Source: an uncultured Roseburia sp. (GTDB taxonomy: Bacteria > Bacillota > Clostridia > Lachnospirales > Lachnospiraceae). From it: a stretch of 64,000 nucleotides of DNA. Both the position numbers and the translations under genes were made by a program. The stretch lies in assembly GCA_947567625.1 (NCBI GenBank), contig CANONN010000005.1, positions 18,032-82,031 on the forward strand. Direction: 5' to 3'. Below the pieces are notes generated by a model that was given only the letters and a program-made list of their open reading frames with translations, did not search any database and had not been told where the DNA came from. Below, one piece after another: positions 27,252-36,397 of this stretch. The first letter of the stretch is position 1; every line of letters begins with the position of its first letter.

Positions 27252-27946
27252 GTGAGCCAGTAATCCGTATGGAAAATATTATCAAGCGGTATTATGTCGG
27301 AAAACCCAATGAGCTGGAAATTTTACATGGCATTGATCTTAAGGTGAACAAAGGAGAGTTTGTGTCGGTTGTGGGAGAGTCCGGTTCCGGCAAGAGTACG
27401 CTGATGAATATTATCGGTGTCCTAGACAGACAGACTGCGGGCAATTATTATCTGGAAGGGCAGGATGTCAATCAGATGACGGACGAGGTGCGCAGTGATG
27501 TGCGCAACCGCCGCATCGGGTTTGTATTTCAGAATTTTAATCTGCTGCCCCGGGCCAATGCCATGAAGAATGTCATGGTGCCTCTGATGTATGCGACGGC
27601 GAGTAAAAAGAACCAGAAAGAGCGCGCGATGGAGATGTTAAAAATGGTGGGGATGGAGGACCGCGCGGCTCACAGGCCCAATGAGTTGTCCGGCGGACAA
27701 AAGCAGCGAGTAGCGATCGCGCGCGCGATGATTAATGATCCGGCGATTATTTTAGCCGATGAGCCGACCGGCGCGCTGGATTCCAAAACCGGCCACATGG
27801 TGATGGATTTGTTTCACAGGCTGCACGAGGACCAGGGGAAGACGATCGTGCTCATCACCCATTCGCAGGAGCTGGCAGCCGAGACACAGCGCATTGTGAC
27901 GCTGCTTGACGGGGAGATCGTGGCAGATAACGGAGGTGGTAAGTAG
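27248..27946 (+). CDS. MacB/LolD-type ABC transporter ATP-binding protein
   Basis: 232 residues from a TTG start at 27248 that overlaps the adaptor's TGA (TTGA). The RBS GGAGG at 27235-27239 supports it. Walker [10 protein letters not shown] (43-51), Q-loop F-Q-N-F, signature L-S-G-G-Q (147-151), Walker B I-I-L-A-D-E-P (167-173) and H-loop T-H-S-Q are all intact. It powers the exporter formed with its two neighbours. Confidence 0.95.
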   Translation: MSEPVIRMENIIKRYYVGKPNELEILHGIDLKVNKGEFVSVVGESGSGKSTLMNIIGVLDRQTAGNYYLEGQDVNQMTDEVRSDVRNRRIGFVFQNFNLLPRANAMKNVMVPLMYATASKKNQKERAMEMLKMVGMEDRAAHRPNELSGGQKQRVAIARAMINDPAIILADEPTGALDSKTGHMVMDLFHRLHEDQGKTIVLITHSQELAAETQRIVTLLDGEIVADNGGGK

Positions 27947-29274
27947 TGTTTTTTGAAAATATCAAAGAGGCTGTCACCAGTATTTTCAGCAATAAGATGC
28001 GTTCTGTTCTGACGATGCTGGGAATCATTATCGGTATCAGCTCCGTGATCATCATTACCACGATCGGCGGCTCGATTCAGAGTACGCTCACCTCCACGCT
28101 CAATTCACTGGGCGGCAATACGATTTCTGTCTATGTGGAGGCGCGTTATCCGGAAAGTGAAGAGGAGTGGGAGACCTGGGTGTATCCCGACATGACCGAT
28201 GATGATTATGTGTCCCAGGAGATGATCGACGGACTGATCGCGGCATACCCGGACGAAGTCACCGGGGTTGCGGCGCAGGAATATTATGGCAGCGGTAAGA
28301 TTTCGGACGATACCGATTCCGACAATTATGCCAATGTCAATGTTACCGGTGTCACACCGGAGTACTTAGATTATATGAAGCTGGATATCGTGCGCGGGCG
28401 CAACTTTTCCGCGGAGGACAATACCGGGAAAAAGCGCGTCTGTATCGTGGCGGATACGATGGCGGAGAACTATTTTAACGGGGAAAATCCGATCGGCCAG
28501 CAGGTATCTGTCGCCCTGGCCGACGGCGGCTATTCCGATTTTGTCGTGGTGGGAGTCTACAAATACAATCAGGCTATGTTCGGCCAGGTGGATACGTCCA
28601 TACCGGCCAAAGACAGGGTGACAGAGATGATGATACCGCTTCAGACCTGTTTTAAGCTGAACGGAAAGGAACAGGCCGGCTACCAGTATTTTAATCTGCT
28701 GTTGAAGCCGCTGGCGGATGTTGAGCTGGCGACCTCCCATGTGCTGGAATATTTTGACGAAGTGTATGCCGAAAACGAGAATTTTCATATCTACGCATAC
28801 AATATGGCATCCGATATGGGAATGATCAATACTGTCATCAATGTCATCACGATCGCGGTGTCCGGTATTGCGGCGATTTCGCTGATCGTCGGCGGCGTCG
28901 GCGTCATGAATATCATGTTGGTGTCGATCACGGAGCGGACGCGCGAGATCGGTGTCCGTATGGCGCTTGGCGCCAAGCGGCGGACGATCAAGATGCAGTT
29001 TGTCATAGAAGCGATCGTGCTGTGCCTGATCGGGGGGATGATCGGTATCTTGATCGGCGTGGGAATCGGCGCGCTGCTCGGCAAAGTAGCGGGATTTGTG
29101 ATACAGAATATGTACGCGGAGTATTCCAACTACATCATTATGGAGATACACCCGTCTGTGACGGCGATTATGCTGTCCCTGTTTTTCTCGATGCTGACCG
29201 GAGTGTTTTTTGGTTACTATCCGGCCAACAAGGCATCCAAGATGGAAGTTATCGACGCGCTGCGTTACGAATAA
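27946..29274 (+). CDS. MacB-like ABC transporter permease (FtsX domain)
   Basis: 442 residues starting at a GTG that shares one base with the previous stop. Transmembrane helix 1 (about 18-42) is followed by a MacB-PCD type extracytoplasmic domain (about 45-285). A three-helix FtsX block follows, with the conserved stretch G-G-V-G-V-M-N-I-M-L-V-S-I-T-E-R-T-R-E-I-G in helix 2 and R-M-A-L-G-A-K-R just after. Unlike Gram-negative MacB, the ATPase is a separate protein. It is the last gene of the operon, which is closed by the strong terminator at 29283. Confidence 0.93.
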   Translation: MFFENIKEAVTSIFSNKMRSVLTMLGIIIGISSVIIITTIGGSIQSTLTSTLNSLGGNTISVYVEARYPESEEEWETWVYPDMTDDDYVSQEMIDGLIAAYPDEVTGVAAQEYYGSGKISDDTDSDNYANVNVTGVTPEYLDYMKLDIVRGRNFSAEDNTGKKRVCIVADTMAENYFNGENPIGQQVSVALADGGYSDFVVVGVYKYNQAMFGQVDTSIPAKDRVTEMMIPLQTCFKLNGKEQAGYQYFNLLLKPLADVELATSHVLEYFDEVYAENENFHIYAYNMASDMGMINTVINVITIAVSGIAAISLIVGGVGVMNIMLVSITERTREIGVRMALGAKRRTIKMQFVIEAIVLCLIGGMIGILIGVGIGALLGKVAGFVIQNMYAEYSNYIIMEIHPSVTAIMLSLFFSMLTGVFFGYYPANKASKMEVIDALRYE

Positions 29275-29282
29275 ACAAACTC

Positions 29283-29321
29283 AGTACCTGAATGTGTTTT
29301 GCACATTCAGGTACTTTTTTT
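29283..29321 (+). terminator. Strong rho-independent terminator of the ABC export operon
   Basis: A perfect 14-bp stem, AGTACCTGAATGTG (29283-29296) with CACATTCAGGTACT (29302-29315), a 5-base loop and a run of seven Ts. Confidence 0.93.
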
Positions 29322-29645
29322 GGCGAAACCTTCTTTTGCCTGCTCCGACATCGAAAAGATTTATTGGCATCAAAATGCACAAATACCTTGGGAGGTTTTT
29401 TGTAATAAATCACACAAAATATAGTAAAAAATTAAATTTGCTGACATATTTGGCGATTTTGTGTTAAACTATATACTATATCAGGTTTTTTATGGTATTG
29501 TGTTGTGAATCACAGATAAGGCCGTTCGCAGAGGCAGCGGTGAGAACGGACACAGTCGTCGGTCAGGATGCAGGGCAAGTATTTCATGTGCCCTGTGCAA
29601 AAGATAGTCAAAGACAATATTGGAAGAAGAGATGGGAGGGAGTGT
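29322..29645 (+). promoter_or_regulatory. Intergenic region carrying the carD-like gene promoter
   Basis: No gene is visible. The AT-rich part at 29400-29480 holds CTGACA (29441-29446) followed 18 bases on by TAAACT (29465-29470), and TATACT at 29472-29477; either -10 is possible. The long untranslated stretch to 29645 shows no clear riboswitch. Confidence 0.3.
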
Positions 29646-30152
29646 ATGTTTCAAGTCGGAGAGTATGTAGTGTATGGCTCTAAAGGTGTATGTAAAATCG
29701 TCGATATTGCGCAGTTGGATATAGCCGGAGCGGATCGGGAGAGGTTCTATTATGTCATGGAAAAACACGGAGATGCCGGTGGCAGAATCTATGCCCCCAC
29801 CGACAACCCCAAAGTAGTGATGCGCAGGGTGATCACCAAAGAAGATGCAAGACAGTTGATTCGGGAGATGCCGCAGATCGAACTGTTATTGGTGCCGGAT
29901 GACAAGCAGCGCGAGGCGGCGTATAAGGAAGCGCTCAAGTCCGGTGATTACCGTTCCTGGGTCAGCGTGGTAAAAACGCTGCACGTCAGACAGCGGGAAC
30001 GCCTGGCGCAGGGGAAAAAGGTCACGGCGCTGGACGAGCGCTATATGCGCGCGGCCGAGAATGAGCTGTACAATGAACTGTCATTGACATTGGAGGTTCC
30101 CAAGGACGAGATGGAGGCTTATATCAGGGAGCAGCTGCAGGTGAGTAAGTGA
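29646..30152 (+). CDS. CarD-like transcriptional regulator
   Basis: 168 residues from ATG 29646 (M-F-Q-V-G-E-Y-V-V-Y-G-S-K-G-V-C-K-I), with GGGAGG upstream. The N-terminal 60 residues are the CarD/TRCF RNA-polymerase-interacting Tudor-like domain, and the helical C-terminal part contains the W of the DNA-minor-groove helix region (Y-R-S-W). CarD proteins bind RNA polymerase and alter open-complex stability. It is monocistronic, ending in a terminator. Confidence 0.88.
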   Translation: MFQVGEYVVYGSKGVCKIVDIAQLDIAGADRERFYYVMEKHGDAGGRIYAPTDNPKVVMRRVITKEDARQLIREMPQIELLLVPDDKQREAAYKEALKSGDYRSWVSVVKTLHVRQRERLAQGKKVTALDERYMRAAENELYNELSLTLEVPKDEMEAYIREQLQVSK

Positions 30153-30177
30153 TAGAATATTGGTTATAACGTGGCGG

Positions 30178-30209
30178 GGCTGTCTGCGAAGCGGACAGCC
30201 TTATTTTTA
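30178..30209 (+). terminator. Terminator of the carD-like gene
   Basis: GGCTGTCTGC (30178-30187) pairs with GCGGACAGCC (30191-30200) around GAA, followed by TTATTTTTA. Confidence 0.9.
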
Positions 30210-30591
30210 TGCACAGGGTTGCATAAGGAAATTAGCAGCTTTGCTGCATGCACCCCGCGCGGCGAGTAGGGGGGAAATCTTCCTACTCGATTGCACAGCC
30301 CCGTACAGAGGAAACGTGCCGCCGTGTGGCGCACGGGGGAGCAGAAGCATTTCGTCAGAAAAGAAATTGTTTCTGGAAGTAAAGGGCGCCATTTTGTGGA
30401 AAAAGATAATTTTGTAATAGTTTAGCAAATTTTTATTGTGTACTTTGTGTGAAAAATAATGTATAATTTACGCAGAACAGGTGTGGCTGCAATGATACAT
30501 AAATACAAAATCAACCAAAAGTCTGCCATGACATATGTTGGGGGCTGTTTCCTGGGATTGCGGCCATAGGGATAAGGAAAGGAGAGCATGG
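30210..30591 (+). other. Intergenic region with three successive hairpins and a candidate promoter
   Basis: Hairpin 1 (30217-30254) is GGTTGCAT/ATGCACC with a nested GCAGC/GCTGC. Hairpin 2 (30263-30289) is CGAGTAGG/CCTACTCG. Hairpin 3 (about 30316-30334) is GTGCCGCC/GGCGCAC with one bulge. They lie after the carD terminator. A consensus -10 TATAAT (30462-30467) comes after them, so they are probably not in the leader of the next gene. No protein-coding gene is convincing here. Confidence 0.4.
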
Positions 30592-33500
30592 ATGAGGAAC
30601 GGAATATGTAAAAAAGCGTTATCGCTTGGGCTGGCTGTCATGCTGACTGCCGGCAGCTTGTTTATGACGCCGTCGACGGAAGTCTCCGCAGCTGCCAAGG
30701 CGCCAAGTAAGATTACGCTCAACGCGAAGACGAAGACGATTGGGGTGGGGGAGAAGTTTAAACTCAAAGTAAAATCCGTCACTCCCAAGGCGGCTTCTAA
30801 GAAAGTGACTTTTAAGACCAGCAGCAAAAAGGTTGCGACGGTGTCAAAACAGGGTGAGGTAAAGGGCATCAAGCCTGGCAAAGCCAAGATTACTGTCACA
30901 TCCCAGGCCAAGAAATCCGTTAAGGCCACATGTACGGTAACGGTAGCGGGTATTGTCGTAAAAAATGCGGTAAACGGTGTTTTGACCGTGGATGTGAATA
31001 AGACAATGACACTGAAGCCGACTGTTTCCCCTAAGAAAGTGACGACGGCAAGTTTTACCTATTCGATCAAAGATAAGAAAGTGGCGACGGTTACAAGCGG
31101 GGGAAAATTGACCGGAGTGCGTGCCGGAAAGACGACACTGACGATCAAGACGAAGAAAAAGAAGAAGAGCGACAAAGTGCTTACATTAAAACTGTCAGTA
31201 GTTGTTCCGGGAACGTCTGCTGATTCGCAGCAGCCGGGCAGCTCCGAGGCGCCGAATCCGCCGCTGCCGGGAGGAGACACGCAGACACCGGGAAGCGAGA
31301 CGGGAAATACGCAGACACCGGGAAGCGAGACAGGAAATACGCAGACACCGGGAGGAGATACGCAGACACCGGGAGGAGACACACAGACACCGGGAAGCGA
31401 GACGGGAAATACGCAGACACCGGGAAGCGAGACAGGAAATACGCAGGTGCCGGGAGGAGACACACAGACACCGGGAAGCGAGACGGGAAATACGCAGACG
31501 CCGGGGAGCGAGACAGGAGATACGCAGACGCTGGGAAGCGAGACGGGTGATTCTGAAACAACGGACCCGAATGTAATTAAAACGTGGAAGTTTGATTTTG
31601 GTACGGCAGAGGATGTCGCTCCAGGTTACACGGCGGTGACGGCGGATAAGGATTACTATGCGGACGATAACACCGACGGATACGGATTTTTAGGTATCAA
31701 TAAGAACTCTGACAAAATCAGTAACCGCCTGGACGGTTTCGGAAACCAGCCCGGCCAGGTGCAGGATTTGCGGATTGGCGGCGGAAGCGGATTAAACGAT
31801 GCGATAGGGTGCGTAGGCATCTTGGGGCTGGACGGACAGCAGCCGGCAGAGCTTGACCCGCTGGGCGATGCATATTATCCTACCCGCTTTGCTTTGAAGG
31901 TAGAGGATGAGACGTATTACCGGGTGACGGCGACTGTTACTACGCTTGATCCCACAAAGGATGCTACGGCGACGCTCTATACGGAGAGAAAACATCCGAT
32001 CTATACGGATAGAAAGATTGCGGCCGGAGAGACGAGCGAAGAGGTATTTACCATCCGGGTAACGCCGATCTATTACGAGAAATCCGAGCCGAAAGGCTTG
32101 ATCGCGGACGGCATGGTAAATGTATGTGTGGCGGGTGACAATACGGCGCTTGCCGCGCTTAAAATTGAACAGATTAAGACGGCGCCGACGCTGTGGGTAC
32201 TCGGCGACTCGACTGTGACGGACGGGAATACCACGCTTCCGTTTTTCCGGCTTCAGAATTATACCGGCGTCGGCACAGGACTCACAAAGTATCTGCCGAG
32301 TAATATCGCCATGGTCAATGAGGGCGAGGGTGGATTAAATGCGGCCGACAACAATCATTTTAATGTTGTCAAAGACAGAATCAAAGAGGGCGACTGGATG
32401 TATGTCGAGTACGGCCATAACCACAAAAATGACGGGCCGGAGGGCTACAAGAGCGCGCTCGATAAATATTTTAATGTTTGCGAGGAAAAAGGCGCGAAGC
32501 TCCTGATTGTAAGCCCCATCGAAAGAATTAACACATTCGAGGATAATGAATACAAGCACACGCTGGATGCCTTTGCGGCAACGGGACAGCAGTATGTGCA
32601 GGAGAAGATCGCTGCGGGCAAGACAAATATCGCGTTTGTGGATTTGAACAAAACGAGTTATGAATTTTACAATAAGATCACGAGCGACAATAATAACGAT
32701 CCTAATATGATCAAATTCTACTTCTGTACATTGGCGGGCGGCACCACGGACGCAACCCACCCGAATGACGCGGGGGCGGAGAATCTGGCTTACTGTTTCT
32801 TCGAGGCGGCAAAGGCAGTCACAGACGAAACGCAGAAAAAAGTTCTTTCCGGTCTGATAGACGTTATGCGCGATGAGACGCCGAACCTTGTGCCGAAGGA
32901 GATCACCGACCTTGGACCGGCGCCAAACAGCGCATGGCCGGTATATAACGTGCCGGTAGACGAGAAGTATCCGGTGGTTGTAAAAGACGTGCGGTTTGAT
33001 GCGGAAGGAAATCTCACCACTGTCAAGGTAAACGTACAGCAGGCACAGACGGCGATGACAGCTTACGGGATTATCGTTGTGACGATAAAGGATGCGTCCG
33101 GTAATCTAAAAGGGATTCTTTATGCGGTAGATCAGGTCGACAATTCGACGGGCTATGGCGCACAAACGATTACCAATTTCCGTGGAGTAGACGCAGCCGG
33201 AAACGCAGCCGATATTAAGCTTGCCGAAGGTGATGCGTATGTGGCTGTAGTAATGAAAGCCGCGCAAGGCAATGAGCCGCTTGTTCCTGATCAGGAAAAT
33301 ATTGCGTATTCGGCTGAGTTTACCGAAGCTGACCGGACCGAGATTGACACTTATCTGCTGCCGGGCGAGTCGGATGATGTGGAAGACTTTAACTATTTTG
33401 CTCAGACTGAGCTGACCGGAGGCAAAAAATGGACCTTTGGCGGAAGCAGCGGAAATGATTTGACACTTGGAAAAGAGGCGGACGGAAGGACATATACCAA

Positions 33501-35130
33501 TCTTATGGCTAAACAGACAGCGGACGGAAGGCTTGGTTCTTGGTTTGTGTGGCGTGCGTTGGAGAATCTAACCGATGCAAGCGGCAATAACATCGGAACC
33601 GGCAATACCGGCAACTATCTGATTGAGATGGATGTTAATTTTATTTCGGGCAGCAATCTGAGATTTTCTATGGTTCAGGAGATGAAGAACACTTCTCCGT
33701 TTATCGTGGAAGGAACTGCTGTGGCGGATGTGTTGACCATCGGCAGCGGCGGTGTGCTGACGTCACACGGAAAGGCGCTCTCTGCCAAACTGACGCCAAA
33801 TCAGTGGACGCATGTGAAGTATGTGCTCCATATGGATGCGGGAACGGCTGAAGTTACGGTCGGCAGTCAGGAGACAGAGATCATAGAAATTGCGGAATTT
33901 TCGACCTTGGGTGAAGTGGGTGTAGAAACCTATAAGAATTTTGTTATTACGCAGACAGAAAACAGATCGACTTTCTATGCGCGTTTGTCTAATCTTACCG
34001 TGGCGAAGCTTGCCGTGAACAAGCAGGTGACGGTGACAGCGGGGCTGACCGATGAAGCGGCTGGTTTAGGCACCGTGAAGATAGACGGTGAGGAGACCGG
34101 GACGGCAAGCGTAGCGCAGGGTTCGATGGTGACAGTTGAGGCGGTGCCACAGGGCGAAGGCGGATTTATCGGCTGGTTTATGGACGGCAGCGATACGCCG
34201 TACTCTACCAATATGAAACTTACGGTTCGGGCTTATCGGGATATCGATTTAAAAGCAAAATTTATTGTCGGTACGGCTACCGATGTCACCGTAAACTTTA
34301 AAGATAAAGACGGCAATCCCATCGAAGGCAAGGATGCTTTGATCATCACGGAAGTGGACGGCGCCAAACTGTACGAAGAACAGCCGTTTACGCTTGCGGA
34401 TTCGTATCGGCAGATGTTCAAAATTGCCGACGGCGCGCTCACGAAAGTGTATCTGTATGACAGCGAAGCCAGCGTTCATACAACGATAGAATCGCTGGGA
34501 GCAAAAGGCACGAATGTCATTGATCTCGTGTTTGAACTGGATGGAATCTATGATGAGTTTGAGGATTTTAACGGGGATACGCTGACACCTGAAAATTGGG
34601 GATTTGTTGCTGGCAGATCTGGCGATATCGTTTTAAAGGACGGTGCGCTGGGCATTTATCAGGCGACTTCCATGTCGGATAAACCGGATACGAAAACCCT
34701 GGATGAGAAAATTACATCTGCGAAGAAACTTACGGTTCGTTTTGATTGGTGCAGCGATTCAGAGCTGGGGAAAGGCAGATATTCTACCTTTAATCTAAAA
34801 GATTCTAATGGAAATGTTGTATTTTCCCTGTTTGGAAAGGGTGTTAAAAATACGACGAAAACAACGACATACGCAGTAAATGCGATTGCAGAAGAGACGA
34901 GTACCAACGTAGGCAATGTAAATGAATGGATACGCGTCAAGCTCACCATTGATTTTGAGGCAAAAACGATTTCTGGAACCATTGTAAATCTGGCGACGGG
35001 CGTTGAGACTGCCATTCAGGAGACAGCGATCACGTCAGCGGAAAACCTTGCGACATTGAGTGCGGAGTATGGATATTCAGCGTCTCCGCAGCGGCTTGAC
35101 AATTTCGGTATCCGCTATACGGCAGAGTAA
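30592..35130 (+). CDS. Secreted multidomain SGNH/CE12-like acetylesterase
   Basis: 1512 residues from ATG 30592 (RBS AAGGAGAG at 30578-30585). Signal peptide to about residue 33; two lysine-rich Ig-like modules (about 36-208); a Thr/Gly/Ser linker of 7- and 10-residue repeats (226-318). A galactose-binding-like module starting K-F-D-F-G-T (about 325-515) precedes the hydrolase. The SGNH domain has G-D-S-T-V with Ser540, Y-G-H-N near 605 and T-H-P-N-D-A-G with His723. This resembles rhamnogalacturonan acetylesterases (CE12). The C-terminal half has lectin/LamG-like sandwiches and a bacterial repeat domain (about 1140-1225). It probably deacetylates pectin or xylan outside the cell. No anchoring motif is visible. 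Confidence 0.82.
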   Translation: MRNGICKKALSLGLAVMLTAGSLFMTPSTEVSAAAKAPSKITLNAKTKTIGVGEKFKLKVKSVTPKAASKKVTFKTSSKKVATVSKQGEVKGIKPGKAKITVTSQAKKSVKATCTVTVAGIVVKNAVNGVLTVDVNKTMTLKPTVSPKKVTTASFTYSIKDKKVATVTSGGKLTGVRAGKTTLTIKTKKKKKSDKVLTLKLSVVVPGTSADSQQPGSSEAPNPPLPGGDTQTPGSETGNTQTPGSETGNTQTPGGDTQTPGGDTQTPGSETGNTQTPGSETGNTQVPGGDTQTPGSETGNTQTPGSETGDTQTLGSETGDSETTDPNVIKTWKFDFGTAEDVAPGYTAVTADKDYYADDNTDGYGFLGINKNSDKISNRLDGFGNQPGQVQDLRIGGGSGLNDAIGCVGILGLDGQQPAELDPLGDAYYPTRFALKVEDETYYRVTATVTTLDPTKDATATLYTERKHPIYTDRKIAAGETSEEVFTIRVTPIYYEKSEPKGLIADGMVNVCVAGDNTALAALKIEQIKTAPTLWVLGDSTVTDGNTTLPFFRLQNYTGVGTGLTKYLPSNIAMVNEGEGGLNAADNNHFNVVKDRIKEGDWMYVEYGHNHKNDGPEGYKSALDKYFNVCEEKGAKLLIVSPIERINTFEDNEYKHTLDAFAATGQQYVQEKIAAGKTNIAFVDLNKTSYEFYNKITSDNNNDPNMIKFYFCTLAGGTTDATHPNDAGAENLAYCFFEAAKAVTDETQKKVLSGLIDVMRDETPNLVPKEITDLGPAPNSAWPVYNVPVDEKYPVVVKDVRFDAEGNLTTVKVNVQQAQTAMTAYGIIVVTIKDASGNLKGILYAVDQVDNSTGYGAQTITNFRGVDAAGNAADIKLAEGDAYVAVVMKAAQGNEPLVPDQENIAYSAEFTEADRTEIDTYLLPGESDDVEDFNYFAQTELTGGKKWTFGGSSGNDLTLGKEADGRTYTNLMAKQTADGRLGSWFVWRALENLTDASGNNIGTGNTGNYLIEMDVNFISGSNLRFSMVQEMKNTSPFIVEGTAVADVLTIGSGGVLTSHGKALSAKLTPNQWTHVKYVLHMDAGTAEVTVGSQETEIIEIAEFSTLGEVGVETYKNFVITQTENRSTFYARLSNLTVAKLAVNKQVTVTAGLTDEAAGLGTVKIDGEETGTASVAQGSMVTVEAVPQGEGGFIGWFMDGSDTPYSTNMKLTVRAYRDIDLKAKFIVGTATDVTVNFKDKDGNPIEGKDALIITEVDGAKLYEEQPFTLADSYRQMFKIADGALTKVYLYDSEASVHTTIESLGAKGTNVIDLVFELDGIYDEFEDFNGDTLTPENWGFVAGRSGDIVLKDGALGIYQATSMSDKPDTKTLDEKITSAKKLTVRFDWCSDSELGKGRYSTFNLKDSNGNVVFSLFGKGVKNTTKTTTYAVNAIAEETSTNVGNVNEWIRVKLTIDFEAKTISGTIVNLATGVETAIQETAITSAENLATLSAEYGYSASPQRLDNFGIRYTAE
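31267..31545 (+). repeat. Tandem coding repeats (7- and 10-codon units) in the acetylesterase linker
   Basis: The 21-base unit for PGGDTQT and the 30-base unit for PGSETGNTQT alternate about ten times with near-identical bases. This is a flexible Thr/Ser linker and a likely site of slippage-driven length change. Confidence 0.85.
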
Positions 35131-35175
35131 CTATTTTTATTCCCGTAACGGTAAGAAATAATTTTTAGAAACAAA

Positions 35176-35228
35176 GAAAACCTTACGGATTTTCGTGTGA
35201 TATCGAAGATCTGTAAGGTTTTCTTAAT
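35176..35228 (+). terminator. Terminator of the acetylesterase gene
   Basis: GAAAACCTTACGGAT (35176-35190) pairs with ATCTGTAAGGTTTTC (35209-35223) with one G-U pair. It is followed by TTAATAA, a modest T tract, though the stem itself ends in T-rich sequence. Confidence 0.75.
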
Positions 35229-35237
35229 AAATGAATG

Positions 35238-35478
35238 TTTGTGTCATACGGTGGCCGCTGTCTTACAATAACAGCGAAGCCGAAGGCCAAACTGTTATGC
35301 GCATGACGGGAGAACATGCCGCTTATGTTGGCAAAGAGGAGGAAGATTGAAAATTAAAATTTTCAATCGCGAGATTTGTGTCTGCGCGCTGCAAAGCCAT
35401 TTATGGCTTACACAAACTCGATATGCGCAATAAAGCTAATGCGAACATCGTTCGCAATGCAGAAATGGAGAAAAAATA
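35238..35478 (+). repeat. Two tandem structured intergenic repeat elements
   Basis: Copy a (about 35238-35342) runs TTTGTGT ... CAAACTGTTATGCGCA and ends in GAGGAGG. Copy b (35375-35478) runs TTTGTGTCTGCGCGC ... CACAAACTCGATATGCGCAA and ends just before the ATG at 35478. Copy b matches the purM element over two blocks of 15 and about 20 bases. Each has internal hairpins (for example AGCCAT/ATGGCT and GCGAA/TTCGC in b). Between them is the palindrome GATTGAAAATT/AATTTTCAATC. A 28-codon frame starting TTG at 35348 behind GAGGAGG crosses copy b but is probably incidental. Confidence 0.65.
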
Positions 35479-36215
35479 TGGAACAGGGATTTTTGGAACA
35501 GGAGGCAAAGGCGGCGAGCAAGAAAAACAAAACACTTTTTTCGGTATTGACGATCGTGTATGTTGTTCTTATGGCGGCGGTATGTTTCGCTGTGAAGGAT
35601 ATGCTCGATTTTGATGATGTCAGGACGGTAAAAGTAGTTGTCTGTCTGGGCGTTTTGTCGGGCGTTATGTTGATTTCCGTAGTAATCGGGTTAATTGCGT
35701 CCATCCGGTCAGTGGCGGACGCCAGCAGAAGTTTGCTGCTGCCATTTGCGGAACGTACAAAAGAGGAGGCAGCCCACTTGATTAACCGGGAAGCGGCGGA
35801 AGGAAAGATTTTGTTTGACGAATATATTTATAAATTCACGCAGGGGCAGAAACCCTATGGAGCAAGAGTTGTATTGCTCCCGTCCTATCTGCTGCTAGGC
35901 AACGGGATGGGTAAAATAACGGCAATTCCCCGCGAACACATATATTGGCTCTGCGCCCAGGTTGGCCGCAAGGGATCGTCCTCCTTTATTGTCCGGTTAT
36001 TGATTTTTACCGGGAAAAAGACGTTTTCTGTGGAGGGGGTCGACGTTGAACACGTGGAAAAGCTGGCGGAGCGGCTCTATCAGTACATACCCAATGTTTT
36101 TTGCGCCTACGACCCTTTTGTGCTGTCCTATGAGCTGGAGAAATTGTTTGACAAAAACCGTGCTGAGTTTTTGAAATTTTATGAGGAAGAAAAGAATAAA
36201 ACCGCCCAGGAGTAA
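35478..36215 (+). CDS. Two-helix membrane protein of unknown function
   Basis: 245 residues from ATG 35478; the open frame upstream is repeat element. The first 16 residues are polar, then transmembrane helices lie at about 18-40 and 50-75. The remaining 165 residues form a soluble, probably cytoplasmic, mixed alpha/beta domain rich in aromatic and charged residues (for example K-P-Y-G-A-R-V-V-L-L-P-S-Y-L-L-L-G-N-G). I do not recognise the family, though the pattern resembles PH-like bacterial domains behind a two-helix anchor. It is monocistronic, between two large secreted enzymes. Confidence 0.75.
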   Translation: MEQGFLEQEAKAASKKNKTLFSVLTIVYVVLMAAVCFAVKDMLDFDDVRTVKVVVCLGVLSGVMLISVVIGLIASIRSVADASRSLLLPFAERTKEEAAHLINREAAEGKILFDEYIYKFTQGQKPYGARVVLLPSYLLLGNGMGKITAIPREHIYWLCAQVGRKGSSSFIVRLLIFTGKKTFSVEGVDVEHVEKLAERLYQYIPNVFCAYDPFVLSYELEKLFDKNRAEFLKFYEEEKNKTAQE

Positions 36216-36337
36216 CATACTTTGTCGATCGTGAAAAGGCAAGTTTTGCAATGAATATGGCAATTTCTTAGATGTTTATTGCTAATAAAGCAGATATAAT
36301 AAAATAAGTAATTATCGTAAATGTCAAGAATTTTGAT

Positions 36338-36351
36338 TTTCGTTTACGAAA
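36338..36351. promoter_or_regulatory. Palindrome TTTCGTTTACGAAA before the GH115 gene (operator candidate)
   Basis: Perfect 6-bp arms around TT, 38 bases after a consensus TATAAT (36295-36300) and 47 bases before the start codon. A second half-site-like CGTAAA lies at 36316-36321. The centre is CG-rich, as in LacI-family operators, but no such regulator is in the window. Confidence 0.4.
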
Positions 36352-36397
36352 GATGGCAGCAAGAGCCAATGTTCATGCAAAGTGAAAGGAGAACGGT

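Noticed and set aside
31267-31545. Regular repeats considered as a CRISPR array
   Set aside because: Units are contiguous, in frame and without spacers; they encode a protein linker.
35348-35434. 28-codon frame from TTG behind GAGGAGG
   Set aside because: Most of it is the repeat element, whose sequence is dictated by structure, so coding is unlikely.
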